Origin: Opitutaceae bacterium | GTDB lineage: Bacteria > Verrucomicrobiota > Verrucomicrobiia > Opitutales > Opitutaceae | Length of the DNA stretch: 15,746 bases | Assembly (NCBI GenBank): GCA_005787865.1 | Contig: SXZN01000224.1 | Location: 1 to 15,746, forward strand | Reading direction: 5' to 3' | Shown here: positions 15,048-15,746 of the stretch, in pieces | Layout of the letters: every line of letters starts with the position of its first letter | Position numbering within the stretch: the stretch's first letter is position 1 | Notes under the pieces: generated by a model | Seen by the model: the letters and a program-made list of their open reading frames with translations, nothing else | Told to the model about the DNA's origin: nothing | The model's database searches: none | Translations under genes and position numbers: made by a program

Positions 15048-15146
15048 ATGAATCTAAAGCTTTTTGTATACGATTTTTTCTGGGTTTTTACGTGGGGTGC
15101 GTCAAGAGCGTTGCCTGAGTTTTATCCCTACTTAAGAAAATTTTAG
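15048..15146 (+). CDS. Possible 32-residue small hydrophobic protein
   Basis: An ATG at 15048 opens a 32-codon frame ending in TAG. The product begins MNLKLFVYDFFWVFTWGAS and ends YPYLRKF. It has a single aromatic-rich hydrophobic stretch with basic residues at the C-terminus, like some small membrane proteins. GGGGAA at 15031-15036 is a distant possible ribosome site. The extended -10 directly before the ATG would start transcription inside this frame, so another promoter would be needed. Chance is a real alternative. Confidence 0.2.
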   Translation: MNLKLFVYDFFWVFTWGASRALPEFYPYLRKF

Positions 15147-15180
15147 AACAACTGGATCCGATAAGACAGGGACGAATGAT

Positions 15181-15239
15181 CGTCGTAGAAAGTAATGCGC
15201 GACGGCTGGCGATGGCACCCTCTGACTGCAGGCTCGCCA
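15181..15239 (+). ncRNA. Hairpin-rich leader candidate of uxs
   Basis: CGTCG at 15181-15185 pairs with CGACG at 15200-15204, and TGGCGA at 15207-15212 pairs with TCGCCA at 15234-15239; GCACC/GGTGC can form a competing pairing (15215-15219 with 15240-15244). This may be a folded 5' leader. It matches no RNA family I know, and short stems like these also occur by chance. Confidence 0.2.
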
Positions 15240-15279
15240 AGGTGCTTGGGCTCTCTTTAACTTAATTCTTCCTCTTATT

Positions 15280-15746
15280 ATGCGCATTCTCATCACCGGC
15301 GGAGCAGGATTTTTAGGTAGTCATCTTTGCGACAAACTTCTCGCGCAAAAACACGAGATCGTCTGTCTCGATAATCTTTTCACGGGCAGTAAGGCTAATA
15401 TCGCACACTTACTGGATCACCCCCGTTTCGAATTTGTGCGGCACGATGTGATTGATCCGTTTAAGTATGAAGTGGATCAGATCTACAATCTCGCCTGCCC
15501 AGCTTCGCCACCGCATTATCAGTTCAATCCCATCAAGACGACCAAGACTTCGGTGATGGGGGCGATTAACTGCCTCGGTCTGGCGAAGCGGGTGAAGGCC
15601 CGGGTGTTTCAGGCGAGTACTTCTGAGGTTTATGGTGATCCTTCGGTGCATCCCCAGCCCGAGTCCTATTGGGGCAACGTCAATCCCATCGGGCGTCGCT
15701 CATGCTATGATGAGGGCAAGCGTTGTGCGGAAACGCTCTTCTTTGA
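15280..15746 (+). CDS. UDP-glucuronate decarboxylase (UDP-xylose synthase), 5' part
   Basis: Converts UDP-glucuronate to UDP-xylose with bound NAD, giving a sugar donor for surface polysaccharide. The first 155 codons are in the window and the gene runs off the right edge. The start ATG at 15280 gives MRILITGGAGFLGSHLCDKL, the Rossmann GGxGFxGSH signature of extended short-chain dehydrogenases. Further signatures are DNLFTGSKANI, YNLACPASPPHYQ, ASTSEVYGDP and CYDEGKR with the catalytic Tyr and Lys of YxxxK. ACPASP and SEVYGDP separate it from plain UDP-glucose epimerases. No Shine-Dalgarno is present; the leader ends pyrimidine-rich (TTCTTCCTCTTATT). It is divergent from the opgB-like gene. 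Confidence 0.93.
   Translation, partial: MRILITGGAGFLGSHLCDKLLAQKHEIVCLDNLFTGSKANIAHLLDHPRFEFVRHDVIDPFKYEVDQIYNLACPASPPHYQFNPIKTTKTSVMGAINCLGLAKRVKARVFQASTSEVYGDPSVHPQPESYWGNVNPIGRRSCYDEGKRCAETLFF

Larger units (their letters stand above)
14931..15279. other. Divergent intergenic region between opgB-like gene and uxs
   Basis: This 349 bp stretch is the only long gap without a confident gene. It is AT-rich on the opgB side. From left to right it holds a perfect 9 bp inverted repeat (14966-14987), an extended -10 motif on the plus strand (15037-15045), a possible 32-residue open frame (15048-15146), and two hairpin-capable segments (15181-15204 and 15207-15239). The last 25 bases before the uxs ATG are pyrimidine-rich. 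It must contain the promoters of both divergent genes. No tRNA or riboswitch class was recognised. Confidence 0.7.

Noticed and set aside
14987..15279. tRNA, riboswitch or CRISPR in the opgB-uxs gap
   Set aside because: No cloverleaf with a TTCGA-type T-arm, no known riboswitch core and no regularly spaced direct repeats were seen.
15409..15651. Minus-strand 80-codon frame near the right edge
   Set aside because: It is antisense to the clearly recognised UDP-glucuronate decarboxylase, which runs off the window and so has no stop codon here.

Overview
The window looks like ordinary chromosomal sequence from a Gram-negative bacterium, most likely a member of the Verrucomicrobiota (Opitutae-like). 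This is inferred from the style of the NrdR, DprA, PdxJ and citrate synthase proteins, and from an OpgB-type periplasmic enzyme that implies an outer membrane. No 16S rRNA or other marker is present to prove it. Nearly every gene is housekeeping. I see no phage, transposon, integrase, CRISPR, tRNA or rRNA, and I did not find a convincing undescribed defence or biosynthetic system.

Layout, left half. A small membrane-anchored zinc-ribbon protein (25-261) is closed by a good intrinsic terminator (267-298). Next come guaA (335-1873), an exported LolA-fold protein (1930-2658) and citrate synthase (2802-4097). A VC0807-type membrane protein (4118-4867, minus) converges on citrate synthase. Divergent from it runs a plus-strand series: pdxJ (4965-5714), acpS (5807-6217), a shrunken remnant of the bifunctional NAD(P)HX repair gene nnr (6324-6602), dprA (6595-7722) and a secreted S9 prolyl-oligopeptidase-family peptidase (7746-9848).

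Layout, right half. A minus-strand operon reads from right to left: trpG/pabA, nrdR, an unrecognised 158-residue protein and a HIT-family hydrolase (11786 down to 9883). trpG is divergent from tgt (11934-13091). tgt converges, with only 3 bp between stop codons, on an OpgB-like phosphoglycerol transferase (13095-14930, minus). The only long gene-poor stretch (14931-15279) lies between this gene and the divergent, truncated start of a UDP-glucuronate decarboxylase (15280 to the window edge). It holds a perfect inverted repeat, an extended -10 motif and a leader with hairpin potential.

How the genes fit together: guaA and trpG are glutamine amidotransferase enzymes for GMP and for anthranilate or aminodeoxychorismate. 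gltA feeds the TCA cycle, pdxJ makes pyridoxine phosphate, acpS activates acyl carrier protein, nrdR controls ribonucleotide reductase and tgt makes queuosine tRNA. The opgB-like gene and the UDP-xylose synthase both concern envelope or surface glycans.

The points most worth a second look are: (1) nnr appears reduced to its two ends by a large in-frame internal deletion; (2) Tgt lacks two of the three cysteines of its structural zinc site; (3) several genes have -10-like hexamers 7-8 nt before the start codon and no Shine-Dalgarno sequence, which suggests leaderless transcripts; and (4) the opgB/uxs intergenic region has organised structure. All positions and motifs were read by eye; no alignment or database search was run.
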